Shown here: positions 1 to 9,298 of the stretch, in pieces
How the letters are laid out: each line of letters opens with the position of its first letter
Numbering within the stretch: the first letter of the stretch is position 1
Assembly: GCA_035416745.1 (NCBI GenBank)
Contig: DAOLNV010000009.1
Location: 9,575 to 73,574 of the forward strand
Length of the DNA stretch: 64,000 nucleotides
From: Candidatus Hydrogenedentota bacterium
GTDB taxonomy: Bacteria > Hydrogenedentota > Hydrogenedentia > Hydrogenedentales > SLHB01
Reading direction: 5' to 3'
Translations under genes and position numbers: made by a program
The notes under the pieces: model-generated
What the model was told of the DNA's origin: nothing
The model's input: only the letters and a program-made list of their open reading frames with translations
Database searches by the model: none

Positions 1-38
1 GCGTGCCTTTCTCATGACGAGACTTCCCTGCGCCCTCA

Positions 39-67
39 TTGGGATTCAACCATTTTCTATACATAAT
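39..67 (+). promoter_or_regulatory. Possible sigma70-type promoter for the DUF6259 gene
   Basis: TTGGGA (39-44) and CATAAT (62-67) are separated by 17 bp in an AT-richer patch of an otherwise GC-rich leader. The next gene starts about 200 bp downstream at 271. This is a pattern match only; the rest of 1-270 shows no convincing gene. Confidence 0.3.
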
Positions 68-270
68 GATACCATCCCGCCCGAGAAACGAAACCAGAAA
101 AGTCCGTGCCCCGGTCCGGACCCGTCCCAGGACGGGGGTTCTCTGCCGCGAAGAAGGCCGAGAATGCAAACCGGACCCTTTTCTCAAATCCGTCAACATC
201 TGGTAGCATGTGCCACAAACCTGAACCGTTACGTGAGCCATCGTGGAGTATGCTCTGGAGGTTCTCCCCC

Positions 271-2601
271 ATGATCCATCGCAGACTGCCCACATTCAGG
301 ACCATTGTCATTGTCTGCTTGCTGCTGACTGTGCTGGCGCCCGCATCAAGGTCCTATGCCGCTGTTCCCAATTCCCAGCCCATACTCGAGAATGTAGGGC
401 TGCGGGTGGCTTTTGACGGGGCAACCGGCCAACTCGCCGAATTCACCGATACGCGAAATGGCCATGCATTTCTCGACCCTGCCGCCGGCGGCGAACTCTG
501 GTCGCTTCAGTTTCTGCCGCCGTCGCCGATCAGCGAACTCATGCCCGCCAATGCCAAATCCTTTGTCTGCAAACGCCAGGAAGGCCCGAATGACATCCTC
601 GTGCTCACCTGGCAGGAATTCAATGTTGCGGAGGCGCCCGGCCTGCAGGTCACCGTTACGGTCTCGCTCGACACGGAAAACCCCACGGCATACTGGACCA
701 TCGCCATCGAGAACACGGCGAACCTCCTCCTTGCTTCGCTTCGGTTTCCGCGAATTCCCGGTATCGCCGCTCAGGAAAGCGAGCGCCTCGCCGCGCCAAT
801 CTGGATGGGACAGCTCGCCGAAGACCCGCGCCGCTTCCTCTCTAACCCCGAAAAGCCGGGACGCATGGAGTGGGAGTATCCGGGACTGCTCTCGCTGCAG
901 TGCGTCGCTCTGTATCGCGAGAACGGCCCGGGGATCTTTCTCAGCGCCGATGACACGGCGGCTTTCGCGAAGCGGTTCTGCGTGTTCGGCGGTGCTGGCG
1001 GCCGCCTGGGCTTCGAGGTCCTGCACCTTCCCCAGGGCGGATCGGGTGGAGAAAGACGGTATGAGCCCCCGTACCGCTTGGCGCTGGGCGCGTTCGAGGG
1101 TGATTGGTTCGCGGCAGCCGAACGATACCGTCAATGGGCCTTGAATCAGCCGTGGGCCAAAGAAGCCCGGCTGAAGACAAATGCCGTCGAGGACTGGGCT
1201 GCCGCTACGGGACTCTGGGTATGGAATCGCGGCCGGTCAGCACAGGTCCTTGGCCCTGCCTTGGATTTGCAGGAACAGTCGGGCGTTCCCGTGAGCGTTT
1301 TCTGGCACTGGTGGCACGGATGCCCGTACGACATCGGTTTCCCCGAATACCTGCCGCCGCGTGAAGGAGCGGAGGCGTTTCGCGACGCCGTGAAGAAAGC
1401 CCGCGACGCCGGAGTCAACGCGATGGTTTACATGAACCAGCGGCTCTGGGGAATGACTACCGCCAGCTGGGAAGCGGAAGGCGCCGAACGGTACGCCGTC
1501 AAAGGTCCCGATGGCAAGGTACATCCCGAAACGTACAACACCTTCAAGCCCGCACCCTGCGCGGCGATGTGTATGGGCACTCCGTTCTGGCGCGACAAGT
1601 ATGCCGGCCTTGCCCAACAAGTCGTGAATGATCTCGGCGTCAGCGCTATCTACATGGACCAGGCTTGCCTGAGCCTTGCGTGCTACGACCCCGCGCACGG
1701 CCATCCCATCGGGGGCGGGACATACTGGATGAACGGGTTCCGCATGCTACAGGCCGACATCCGAGAACGGTGCCACGCGGAGCCTGACCCAGCGGCCACA
1801 GCCCGCCCCGCCTCACGAAACGTCGTTCTTGCGGGGGAAGGCTGCGGTGAGGCCTGGCTGCCCTACCTCGACCTGATGTTGAGTCTTCAGGTGAGCATGG
1901 AACGCTATGCCCAACCGGGCGTCTGGGAGCCCATTCCGTTTTTCCATGCGGTGTATCACGGGTACGCCATCTTCTTCGGCAACTACTCGTCGCTTACCAT
2001 GCCGCCTTACGATGATCTCTGGCCCGCTGAATTCGCCCCGAAAAAGCCCCTCGAACTGCTCGACACCAAGTTCTCGCAACAATTCCGGCTCGAACAGGCC
2101 CGCGCTTTCGTCTGGGGACAGCAACCCACGATTGCCAATTTCCTGCCCGAGCATTTCGGCCAGCGTCCCGCGGAAATTGCCTATCTGACCCGCTTGGCCA
2201 AGGTCCGCCTCCAGGGACTTAAATACCTGCTGCATGGAACCATGCTGCGGCCGCCTGCCCTGGGTATTCTCGACCAGGAAATCGACATCTCCCGGCTGTC
2301 CATCTATGCGGGACAACAGAACGCGCTCAAACAGTACCGCAAATCCTGTCCCCGCGTGATGGCAAGCGCGTGGCAAGCAGCTGACGGCGGCGTGGCCGTT
2401 GTCCTGGCAAACGTGAGCGATGATCCCCAGCCGGTTTCGGTCGACCTTTCTCGCGGGCTCTACCCCATCCCCGCTTCGTGCACGATAGCGCGACTCGACG
2501 CTGACGGCAGCCGGGAGATAGGCCCCATCGGGGGCGAGCCCCGTCTGGAACTAACGCTGCCCCCGGCCGAGGCCTGCATCTACGAATTTACTGTAAAATG
2601 A
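271..2601 (+). CDS. Secreted DUF6259-type glycoside hydrolase-like protein
   Basis: This is a 776-aa exported protein. The start at 271 is chosen because GGAGG lies at 257-261 and because it begins a clean signal peptide (MIHRRLPTFRTIVIVCLLL... with an A-x-A-like end near residue 30). The open frame extends upstream to 106 without a supported start. After a beta-rich N-terminal half comes a TIM-barrel-like region with aromatic and acidic motifs (FWHWWHGCPYDIGFP, AIYMDQACLS, VVLAGEGCGEAW) typical of DUF6259 proteins, which are putative glycosidases related to GH36/GH101-type barrels. A small beta-sandwich closes the protein. The substrate is unknown and catalytic residues are only guessed (D in YMDQ, E in GEGCGE). 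The glycosidase role is inference; the secreted barrel architecture is well supported. Confidence 0.8.
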   Translation: MIHRRLPTFRTIVIVCLLLTVLAPASRSYAAVPNSQPILENVGLRVAFDGATGQLAEFTDTRNGHAFLDPAAGGELWSLQFLPPSPISELMPANAKSFVCKRQEGPNDILVLTWQEFNVAEAPGLQVTVTVSLDTENPTAYWTIAIENTANLLLASLRFPRIPGIAAQESERLAAPIWMGQLAEDPRRFLSNPEKPGRMEWEYPGLLSLQCVALYRENGPGIFLSADDTAAFAKRFCVFGGAGGRLGFEVLHLPQGGSGGERRYEPPYRLALGAFEGDWFAAAERYRQWALNQPWAKEARLKTNAVEDWAAATGLWVWNRGRSAQVLGPALDLQEQSGVPVSVFWHWWHGCPYDIGFPEYLPPREGAEAFRDAVKKARDAGVNAMVYMNQRLWGMTTASWEAEGAERYAVKGPDGKVHPETYNTFKPAPCAAMCMGTPFWRDKYAGLAQQVVNDLGVSAIYMDQACLSLACYDPAHGHPIGGGTYWMNGFRMLQADIRERCHAEPDPAATARPASRNVVLAGEGCGEAWLPYLDLMLSLQVSMERYAQPGVWEPIPFFHAVYHGYAIFFGNYSSLTMPPYDDLWPAEFAPKKPLELLDTKFSQQFRLEQARAFVWGQQPTIANFLPEHFGQRPAEIAYLTRLAKVRLQGLKYLLHGTMLRPPALGILDQEIDISRLSIYAGQQNALKQYRKSCPRVMASAWQAADGGVAVVLANVSDDPQPVSVDLSRGLYPIPASCTIARLDADGSREIGPIGGEPRLELTLPPAEACIYEFTVK

Positions 2602-2603
2602 GA

Positions 2604-2637
2604 GGGGCGTCCCCCCGACGGTGCGGTAAGACGCCCC
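2604..2637. terminator. Possible bidirectional hairpin between convergent genes
   Basis: GGGGCGT (2604-2610) pairs with ACGCCCC (2631-2637) across a 20-nt loop, sitting between the converging ends at 2601 and 2654. On the minus-strand side a short T-run follows, and on the plus side none. Support is weak to moderate. Confidence 0.35.
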
Positions 2638-2653
2638 AAATCGTCCAAAGAGC

Positions 2654-3517
2654 CTATTGTGCCCCCTCCGCGGCGAGGCCTGAAACAGCCTTCTTGAACC
2701 ACTCCGCACATTCACGGACCTGCGGCAGGTTGTTGTCCCAATTGGATTCGTACTCGATTCCAAACAGGGCGGGAGTGAGGCGGAGTTCGCGAATGGTCCG
2801 CAAGACCTTTTCGAGTTCCCCGCACCCTTGCCCCCAGGGCCGGTCCGTCCCGTCAGGCGCGGCCTTGTCTAAATCCTTGAGATGCAATGACATAAGCCGT
2901 CCGCCCAGCTTTCGCACCGATTCTGAAGGGTCAAGTCCCGAACGCAACCAGTGTCCGGTATCCGCGCAAACGCCGATGCGCGGGCTGCGTCCTTCACACG
3001 CCCGCAACGCCTCTTCCGGACTCCAGTACCGCGACTTGCCTTCGGGATGGTTGTGGATGGCCACGTTGATCGCATATTCGCCGCAGAACCGTTCGACAAG
3101 GTCGAAGGCCTCGGGGGCTGGCTCTGAGACAATGTATTGCACACCCAGTTTCCGTGCAAACTTGAATGTGCGGCGGCAAGCTTCTTCCTCGCCCGGGATA
3201 GCGCCAATATAGATGCCCGGCAGCGAGACTTTGGACTGTTCGAGCTTGGCGCGGATCTCCTGGATGACCTGGTCGGGCAGCTCGGCAGTCAGCTTCAGGT
3301 CGGAATCGGGGCGCACCCGTTGTCCTTCAAACGCCTCGATATAGCCAAGGCCGGCCGATGCGGTCTTGTCAACGGCTTCAAAGAACGAAAACCGGTTGAA
3401 GGTCCACGCGGTCGTGCCCACGCGCCACCCGAACGGGGTCTCAGCGCCGGACGCGCTCAACGCCCCCACCAGCATACCCAGACCGGCCAAAAAGGGCACA
3501 AGTTTTCCCGTGCGCAT
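2654..3517 (-). CDS. Exported sugar phosphate isomerase/epimerase (AP endonuclease 2-type TIM barrel)
   Basis: This is a 287-aa protein. The start at 3517 opens a signal peptide (MRTGKLVPFLAGLGMLVGALSASGAE) directly before the barrel. The Xylose isomerase-like TIM barrel carries the usual metal-ligand positions: E in YIEAFEG, H in IHNHPEG, D/H in CADTGHW, H in SLHLKD and E in GIEYE. It starts 2 bp after the stop of the Tat-exported Gfo/Idh oxidoreductase, so the two are almost certainly co-translated and act in the same compartment, outside the cytoplasm. Family members isomerise or epimerise sugars and keto-sugars; 3-keto-glycoside or inositol-type substrates are possible. The reaction cannot be fixed from sequence alone. 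Confidence 0.82.
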   Translation of the reverse strand: MRTGKLVPFLAGLGMLVGALSASGAETPFGWRVGTTAWTFNRFSFFEAVDKTASAGLGYIEAFEGQRVRPDSDLKLTAELPDQVIQEIRAKLEQSKVSLPGIYIGAIPGEEEACRRTFKFARKLGVQYIVSEPAPEAFDLVERFCGEYAINVAIHNHPEGKSRYWSPEEALRACEGRSPRIGVCADTGHWLRSGLDPSESVRKLGGRLMSLHLKDLDKAAPDGTDRPWGQGCGELEKVLRTIRELRLTPALFGIEYESNWDNNLPQVRECAEWFKKAVSGLAAEGAQ

Positions 3518-3519
3518 GG

Positions 3520-4824
3520 TTACAGCTTCCATCCGTTGTGCATGTCGCGGTGGAGCCTGGCATTCGCCTCGTCGTTGTCCACGAAACGGGCGGCAGCCGG
3601 GTCCCACTTGAGTTTCTGCCCGAGCCGCGCCGAGATATCGGCCAGCATGCCCAGATACGAGGCGATGTGCGCGGCATCGACGTCCGACACCGGGTCTTTG
3701 CGGCTCTTCACGCATTCGAGGAAGTTGCCGGCATGATTGGTGGAATCGGTGAGACGGACGTCGCTCTCCTTGAATTCCACCGTCAGCAACGATTCGGGCT
3801 CCGCCGAGATTCCTTTGCGGCTCACATGAACCCAGCCCTCGTCGCCAATGAACCGGCAGCCTTGTTTCATCTTGTCGCTGTCCTTGAAAACCATCTTGAG
3901 GCCGTCGGGATACGTGAAAAGAGCGTCCCAGCCGTTCACGTTGTCCGTGAAACCCTTGTTGCGATAGTCGGCCTGGCACTCCAGTTCAAAGGGCTGGGTG
4001 GCAATCCGGGGGCATCCCCAGTTCGCCTGATCGAGGTTATGGACGCCCCAGTTGCAGATGAATCCCACGCAGTAATCCCAGATCAGGTACCAGTCGGGCC
4101 ACTCGACACGCCCGGGATTGTACGGATTGTCGGGAGCGGGGCCCTGCCACATCTTCCAGTCAAAACCGTCGGGAACGGGTTGTGGGTCGAGCGAACCCTC
4201 GTATTTGGGAACGTACTCGGGGCCCGGCGCGGCGACTTCCAGGGTATGAATTGCCCCCAGGTAGCCGTTCCTGGCAAGCGTGCAGCCCCGCTGGAAATGC
4301 TCGAGCGAACGCTGCCACGTCCCCGTCTGGAATACCCGCTGCGTGCTGCGGATGGTGTCGCGGATCAGCAGGCTTTCTTCGAAAGACACCCCGAGCGGTT
4401 TCTCGCAGTACATGTCCTTGCCGGCTTTCGCGGCAGCGGTCGCGATCAGGGCGTGCCAATGGTCCTGCACCGCAATGGCCACGGCATCGATATCCTCCCG
4501 GGCGATGACCTCGCGGAAGTCGCCGTACATGGCGCACCCTTGATCCCCATAAGCCTCGTCAATGATGCCTTTGGCAATTTCACAGCGGTCCCGGTAGGCA
4601 TCGCAGACCGCCACGACCCGGCACTCCTTCAGAGGAAGGAAATTCTTCAGGTTGCTCCGTCCCATGCCGCCGACGCCGATGAAGCCGACAGTGATAGTCT
4701 CGCTCGGCGCTGGCGCGTCTTCGGCGCCCAAGGCGGATGACGGGATAATGACAGGCATCGCAGCCGCGGCCCCCGCGGCGGCTGAATAGCCTAAAAAGGT
4801 ACGACGATTGAATTCGCGACTCAT
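3520..4824 (-). CDS. Tat-exported Gfo/Idh/MocA family oxidoreductase
   Basis: This is a 434-aa protein. The start at 4824 is preceded by a GAGGTG ribosome binding site and opens a textbook twin-arginine signal (EFNRRTFLGYSAAAG, then a hydrophobic stretch ending in ALGAED). The Rossmann domain follows (VGFIGVGGMGRSNLKNF) with the family's Glu-Lys-Pro signature (YCEKPLGVS), then the alpha/beta substrate domain. Tat export fits the family's habit of folding with tightly bound NAD(P) before export, as in glucose-fructose oxidoreductase. It is followed at once by an exported sugar isomerase, suggesting oxidation then isomerisation of a sugar in the periplasm. The substrate is unknown. Confidence 0.88.
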   Translation of the reverse strand: MSREFNRRTFLGYSAAAGAAAAMPVIIPSSALGAEDAPAPSETITVGFIGVGGMGRSNLKNFLPLKECRVVAVCDAYRDRCEIAKGIIDEAYGDQGCAMYGDFREVIAREDIDAVAIAVQDHWHALIATAAAKAGKDMYCEKPLGVSFEESLLIRDTIRSTQRVFQTGTWQRSLEHFQRGCTLARNGYLGAIHTLEVAAPGPEYVPKYEGSLDPQPVPDGFDWKMWQGPAPDNPYNPGRVEWPDWYLIWDYCVGFICNWGVHNLDQANWGCPRIATQPFELECQADYRNKGFTDNVNGWDALFTYPDGLKMVFKDSDKMKQGCRFIGDEGWVHVSRKGISAEPESLLTVEFKESDVRLTDSTNHAGNFLECVKSRKDPVSDVDAAHIASYLGMLADISARLGQKLKWDPAAARFVDNDEANARLHRDMHNGWKL

Positions 4825-5135
4825 AAGCACCTCACTTTTGATGGTATCCGCGCCACTCTGGAACACATGCTCAGCGCACATCCCGGCCTTGGTCCCCCGT
4901 GACGCGGCACGAAACACGAACCCGTGTGTTGTACTCCTTGTAGACGGCCATAATCAACAATCCGGATTTACTTATGGTGCGGGCTTCCAGCGCGCTCAAG
5001 AATTTTGGCACGATGCCTCCCCCACAACCTCTCATGAACCCGGGAGGAACTCCCTTGGCGACGAGCTACCCCCACGATCGGCCGGTCTTCAGCCAGCCGC
5101 TTGAGTCAAAAGTCCTCGCGCCCAGCTCAAGCACC
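4825..5135. other. Intergenic region, 311 bp
   Basis: This gap lies between two minus-strand genes and should hold the promoter and leader of the Tat-exported oxidoreductase. A small hairpin (ACACG AACC CGTGT, near 4916-4929) is visible. I see no gene, repeat or clear promoter. Confidence 0.5.
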
Positions 5136-6401
5136 CTATGCCAGGGCGGCGGCCACCTTCTTCACGCCCTGCACTACCCAATCCACGTGCTTCTGTTCGT
5201 AACGCTGCGTGATATCGATTTGGATCGAGCGTCCAAGCACATCAAGGGTCTGGGGGCACATGTCCGGGCTGTACCGGCGGCTCTGGTCGTGCAGCGGCGA
5301 GGTCCAGGGACGCCCGTGCGCGTCGCCCGAAGTCATTTCCATAACGTACTCCCAGTAGCAGTAGATGTGGCGGTCAGGCACGGACTTGTCGTAAATGCTG
5401 TTCGCCGGAATACCCTCCGCATTCAGAGCCGCGGCAAACCGTTTCGTATCTTCTTTGGTCTTACACAGAAGGATGGTGCAGATACCCAGGTCACCGTCAG
5501 GGCAGTTCACGGGCGCCAACCGGACGCCGTCAACATCTTCGAGACCCTGGACTATGGCGCGTTTGGCCTTTCGGGTCCGAGAAAGAATGCTCTCGAGACG
5601 CTCGAACTGGGCGCATCCCAGGGCGCCCTCCATTTCATTCATGCGGAAGTTAGTGCCGGGAAATGCTTTGACACTGGTCTCTTCCGGACGCCAGAAAAGC
5701 ATGGCCGAGTCATGCCGCAACGCCGCGCGCTGGAAGACTTCGGGGCTGTCCGTCACCACAATGCCGCCTTCGCCCGCCGTGATGACTTTGTATTGCTGGA
5801 GGCTGAAGCAGCCCGCCTCGCCGAAAGAGCCCAGCGGCCTGCCTTTGTACGATCCGCCGCATGCCTGGGCGACGTCTTCGATGAGCAGAAGGTTGTGTTT
5901 GCGGGCCAGCGGCACGAGGCGATCCATGTCGCACGGCAACCCTCGCATGTGAACGGGTACGATGGCTTTCGTGCGCGGGGTGATCTTCTTTTCGACGTCC
6001 CGGGGGTCCATGGTGAGCGTCTCGTCTATCTCACAAATGACGGGGACCGCCCCACACACTAATACCGCCGCGGCAGTGGCAATGTAGGTATATCCGGGAA
6101 TGATGACCTCATCACCGTCGCCGATCCCGACTCCCGCGAAACCGCAGACCAGCGCCGCGGTCCCTCCACCGACGGCCAAGGCGTATTCCCGGCCCGTGAG
6201 ATTCTTGAAATTATTCTCAAGACGCGTACACCACGAGTTCTTGTGATCGAGGAAGCGAAAAACCATCTTGTTGCGCAGAACCGACGTCACGGCCTCTATC
6301 TCGGGTTCTCCGATTTCCGCCGGCCCCAGAAAGCCCAACGGGAATGCCTCCTTTGCCACAGGTGTGCCGCCGTCTATCGCCAGTTTTTCTGTCGCTGCCA
6401 T
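5136..6401 (-). CDS. DegT/DnrJ/EryC1/StrS family PLP-dependent aminotransferase
   Basis: This is a 421-aa protein. The start at 6401 has AAGGAT upstream and begins MAATEKLAIDGGTPV, the usual family opening; an upstream in-frame ATG at 6434 has no ribosome binding site. The fold-type I core is complete: the GGGTAAL phosphate-binding loop near residue 80, IEDVAQACGG near 174, and the Schiff-base lysine (about K205) in SLQQYKVITAGEGG. The family transaminates keto-sugars for surface glycans or natural products, or acts in aminocyclitol synthesis. It lies upstream of the exported Gfo/Idh-isomerase pair on the same strand but 311 bp away, so it is probably transcribed separately. The substrate is unknown. 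Confidence 0.88.
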   Translation of the reverse strand: MAATEKLAIDGGTPVAKEAFPLGFLGPAEIGEPEIEAVTSVLRNKMVFRFLDHKNSWCTRLENNFKNLTGREYALAVGGGTAALVCGFAGVGIGDGDEVIIPGYTYIATAAAVLVCGAVPVICEIDETLTMDPRDVEKKITPRTKAIVPVHMRGLPCDMDRLVPLARKHNLLLIEDVAQACGGSYKGRPLGSFGEAGCFSLQQYKVITAGEGGIVVTDSPEVFQRAALRHDSAMLFWRPEETSVKAFPGTNFRMNEMEGALGCAQFERLESILSRTRKAKRAIVQGLEDVDGVRLAPVNCPDGDLGICTILLCKTKEDTKRFAAALNAEGIPANSIYDKSVPDRHIYCYWEYVMEMTSGDAHGRPWTSPLHDQSRRYSPDMCPQTLDVLGRSIQIDITQRYEQKHVDWVVQGVKKVAAALA

Positions 6402-6525
6402 CCCTTTACATCCTTCTTCAACGGTTGTTTCCACCCCGCCCGTCAGGCGCTCGATGGAAATACCTCCAAACGCGCTCTAATTCATTCCGCGTCCACACGG
6501 TCCATCCGGGAAAGACGCGTCGGCT

Positions 6526-7236
6526 CTATGGTTGAACCGCCGGGGCTCCGGACGGTACAGCAACCCGTGCCCCGGGTATCGGTCTGGATATCGGGACCGC
6601 TGCTTCGGGCGCTGCTTCGGGCTCGCCGCCCGGCTCCGCAGGCGCCGCTTCCGGCTCACCGCCGGATTGGTCAGGCATCGCTTCAGGCTCTTCGATGCCT
6701 TCCGTCGAATCCTCCGAGGCGCCGGGTTCGGATGGCACTCCGAATTCGTATTGTGCCTCGTTGAATGCTTTCTGCAGTTCAGGGTGTTCCCCAATAAATG
6801 TCCCCATTCCAATGAACCCGACCTCGGGATTCTCATTCACGTAATCCCGCACATCCGTGGCGGCTTTTAATTCGCTCTCAGACACTTCGCCATCTTCGAA
6901 GGTGGATTGAATCGCGACGAAACACATCAGGATGGCCGGGAACGACGCTTTCTCATTATTTGCCAGGTCCCGCAACTCGTCGAAGAGAGGCTGGTTTTCT
7001 TCGGGGATCAGGCCTTTCTGGACGTACTCATCGTATTTCTTGTTCAGTTCGGCAGTAATCTCGCCTTTGCCCTCTTCCATGACCTTGCGTGTGGCAAAAT
7101 AGGCCAGGCCGCCCATCAATACTATCCCGATGATAGCCGCAACCACGAGGATCCCGCAGCCGATCCCGCACCCCATTAACCATCCGGGAACCCCGCTCTT
7201 TTGCCCGGGCCGCATAGTCGGTTCGTATTGTGCCAT
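6526..7236 (-). CDS. Single-pass membrane protein of unknown function with Pro/Glu/Ala-rich tail
   Basis: This 236-aa protein starts at 7236 behind a strong GGAGGAGAG site. Residues about 18-48 are a glycine-rich hydrophobic segment (GWLMGCGIGCGILVVAAIIG) that should anchor it in the inner membrane. An acidic helical soluble region follows, then a low-complexity tail from about residue 180 with repeated GGEPEAAP units. I recognise no enzymatic domain. It sits 124 bp from the DegT aminotransferase on the same strand. The gene call is secure from the start site, membrane segment and repeats; the function is unknown. Confidence 0.7.
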   Translation of the reverse strand: MAQYEPTMRPGQKSGVPGWLMGCGIGCGILVVAAIIGIVLMGGLAYFATRKVMEEGKGEITAELNKKYDEYVQKGLIPEENQPLFDELRDLANNEKASFPAILMCFVAIQSTFEDGEVSESELKAATDVRDYVNENPEVGFIGMGTFIGEHPELQKAFNEAQYEFGVPSEPGASEDSTEGIEEPEAMPDQSGGEPEAAPAEPGGEPEAAPEAAVPISRPIPGARVAVPSGAPAVQP

Positions 7237-7574
7237 GAAACGCTCTCCTCCGTTGCTTAGCCGCCACGCCGCGGTGCCCCCACTCTGCCACAGAACCGCC
7301 GCCATTATACGAGGAACCCGCCTGGAGACAAAGTCTGACGTCCTTAGGCGCAGACATCACCGTTTGGCTGGGAACGCAGGGCTGCAATGCGTGAATTCAG
7401 CTCGATATCTTCCGGATGTTTCGCCTTTTTCAAGCGGCGCGCGGCCCTGCTCCAGGCGTCCTCTCTTCGTCCGGCACGGCGCCGCAGAATACCCCCGAGC
7501 CGAAGGCTCGTGCCCCCATTTCGGGCCCGCTATTCTGGTCTGGGGCTTCATTGATAGCGCGCCACCCATGCGGG
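7237..7574. other. Intergenic region, 338 bp
   Basis: This gap separates two minus-strand genes. It contains a perfect small hairpin (CGAGCC GAA GGCTCG, 7496-7510) inside what may be a decayed copy of the palindromic element found near 17.5 and 60.7 kb. No gene is evident. Confidence 0.5.
7476..7510 (+). repeat. Possible degenerate copy of the three-hairpin palindromic element
   Basis: ACGGCGC (7476-7482), ATACC (7490-7494) and GAAGG (7502-7506) occur in the same order as in the copies at 17464, 60624 and 60783, with spacings within 1-2 nt. The downstream third hairpin is not recognisable. Treat this as a weak match. Confidence 0.3.
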
Positions 7575-7739
7575 TCAGCTCTTCTTCGAGGTCTTTACGC
7601 CAAAGAGCCCTAACTGTTGCCGGGCCTTGCGACTGCCGCACTTCGGGCATTTGACCCGTTTCTTGTCGTGTTCCGACATGGTCATTTGCAGCGAGAATTG
7701 TTTCCTGCACGCATCGCACTGGTATGAGTATGTGGGCAT
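7575..7739 (-). CDS. FmdB-family small zinc-ribbon protein
   Basis: This 54-aa gene was found by direct translation of the minus strand. It starts with ATG at 7739, about 9 nt from an AGGAGGAA site, and stops with TGA at 7575-7577. The protein begins MPTYSYQCDACRKQF, has a second pair of cysteines in KCPKCGSRKARQ, and ends in KTSKKS, the classic FmdB/regulatory-protein zinc ribbon layout (CxxC...CxxC). The family is widespread but its function is poorly defined; FmdB was proposed as a regulator of formamidase. It is transcribed divergently from the URO-D family gene. Confidence 0.88.
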   Translation of the reverse strand: MPTYSYQCDACRKQFSLQMTMSEHDKKRVKCPKCGSRKARQQLGLFGVKTSKKS

Positions 7740-8096
7740 AGCCAGTTCCTCCTGCGAAAGCCCTCAGCCCAGAAACCGCTCCAATGCCCGATATAATAGC
7801 ATAATGCCCGCCTTTCCGATTGACGCCGGGCACTATTGCCCGGGCGCCTCGCGCGAACGGGAGGCCTGCGACCGCAGCATGGCCGGGATTCCGCCACGCA
7901 AACGAATGCGCAGACGCCCTGAACTGAGGCGCCGCCGGTTGCAGGGGCATATTGCGATACGCCCTCCCCGGAGTTCCTCACTGTCCGACTGACAACGACG
8001 ACCTCATTGATTCCCCTTCCTGCCTCCCGTACCATTTCCCGGTGAAAAGCCCTGCCGCCAGGGAATCTGAACTCGGTATGCACACAAGGAGGAGCC
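7740..8096. other. Divergent intergenic region, 357 bp
   Basis: The gap lies between the minus-strand FmdB gene and the plus-strand URO-D family gene. An AT-rich patch at 7791-7805 reads TATAAT on the plus strand and TATTAT on the minus strand, about 50 bp upstream of fmdB, and could be its -10 box. A short hairpin (CCGGGC ACTATT GCCCGG, 7826-7843) follows. No gene is seen. Confidence 0.4.
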
Positions 8097-9116
8097 ATGG
8101 CCGCGACATCCCGGGAACTCGTCCACCAGACGCTGAATTTCGTGAACCCTTCCCGTGCGCCACGCAACCTGTGGACCCTGCCCTGGGCCGAGAAGCGTTT
8201 CCCCAAGGCTCTTGAAGACATCCGGCGGGACTTCCCAGACGATTTCGCGGGCGCTCCCGGCCACTATCGCGAAATCGCCAGGACCAACGGCGACCGGTAC
8301 GGCGTCGGCCGCTATGTCGACGAGTGGGGTTGCGTCTTCGAAAACATTCAGGAAGGCGTGGTCGGGGAAGTTAAGAACCCCCAGATCAAGGATTGGGCGG
8401 CGGATGCCGGGAAGGTGCGTTTCCCGCGCGAATGGTTGACCATCGACAGAGACAAGGTTAACCAGTTCTGCGGACAGTCTGACAAGTTTGTCAACGGCGG
8501 CTGCTGTCCGCGCCCATTCGAGCAGCTACAGTTCCTGCGCGGCACGGCCAACCTGTACATGGACCTGCTCCATCCGCCTGCGGAGATGAGGGCGTTCGTC
8601 GCCAGGATGCATGCGTTCTATTGCGAATTGCTCGAGACATGGGGCGCCACCGATGTAGACGCGCTGAACTTTATGGACGACTGGGGAGGCCAGAACAGCC
8701 TGCTGATAGACCCCGCCGTGTGGCGCGCAGTCTTTAAACCACTTTACCGGGATTACGTCCAGCTCGCCCACGGCGCGGGCAAGAAAATATTCATGCACTC
8801 CGATGGGCATACTCTTGCGATCTATCCCGATTTGGTCGAGCTGGGCGTAGATGCCATCAACTCGCAGCTCTTCTGCATGGGCGTCGAAAATCTGGCGCCC
8901 TTTTCAGCAAAGATCACCTTTTGGGGCGAAATCGATCGGCAGCACCTTCTCCCCCACGCCACGCCCGGGGAGATTGACCGGGCTGTCCATACAGTACACC
9001 AAACGCTTTGGCGAAACGGCGGGTGTATCGCACAATGCGAATTCGGCCCCGGAGCAAAGCCCGAAAACGTGCGCCAAGTATTTGCTTCCTGGGACGCCCT
9101 CACCTGTCACGCGTAG
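8097..9116 (+). CDS. Uroporphyrinogen decarboxylase (URO-D) family protein, not HemE
   Basis: This 339-aa protein starts at 8097 with AGGAGGAG just upstream. The C-terminal half has the URO-D barrel signature (KKIFMHSDGHTLAIYPDLVELGVDAINSQ, shown as two motifs: MHSDGH and LVELGVDAIN) and GEIDRQHLLPHATPGEI. It lacks the HemE N-terminal arginine-rich porphyrin motif (RxPVWxMRQAGR). Such proteins resemble MtaA/CmuA-type methyltransferases that move methyl groups to or from corrinoid cofactors, but many in this kind of genome are uncharacterised. No corrinoid protein is nearby. A second member of the family lies at the window's right end. Confidence 0.85.
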   Translation: MAATSRELVHQTLNFVNPSRAPRNLWTLPWAEKRFPKALEDIRRDFPDDFAGAPGHYREIARTNGDRYGVGRYVDEWGCVFENIQEGVVGEVKNPQIKDWAADAGKVRFPREWLTIDRDKVNQFCGQSDKFVNGGCCPRPFEQLQFLRGTANLYMDLLHPPAEMRAFVARMHAFYCELLETWGATDVDALNFMDDWGGQNSLLIDPAVWRAVFKPLYRDYVQLAHGAGKKIFMHSDGHTLAIYPDLVELGVDAINSQLFCMGVENLAPFSAKITFWGEIDRQHLLPHATPGEIDRAVHTVHQTLWRNGGCIAQCEFGPGAKPENVRQVFASWDALTCHA

Positions 9117-9298
9117 AACACGAAGATTACGCCGGGTTCGAGCCGGGTATTTCGCGTTCGAGTTCCGACAGTGCCGCGTATTCGAACAGCACCGTCCCCC
9201 GACAAATGCTGCGGTTCCTGCAGGAATCCTTCAACCGATTGCGGCTCACACGATACTTCCGGAGAAGAGCCTTGATGACATGAACGGCTTGCTGGGCG

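Noticed and set aside
8097..9116. hemE (uroporphyrinogen decarboxylase of haem synthesis)
   Set aside because: The protein has the barrel but lacks the HemE N-terminal porphyrin-binding arginine motif, and no other haem gene is adjacent.
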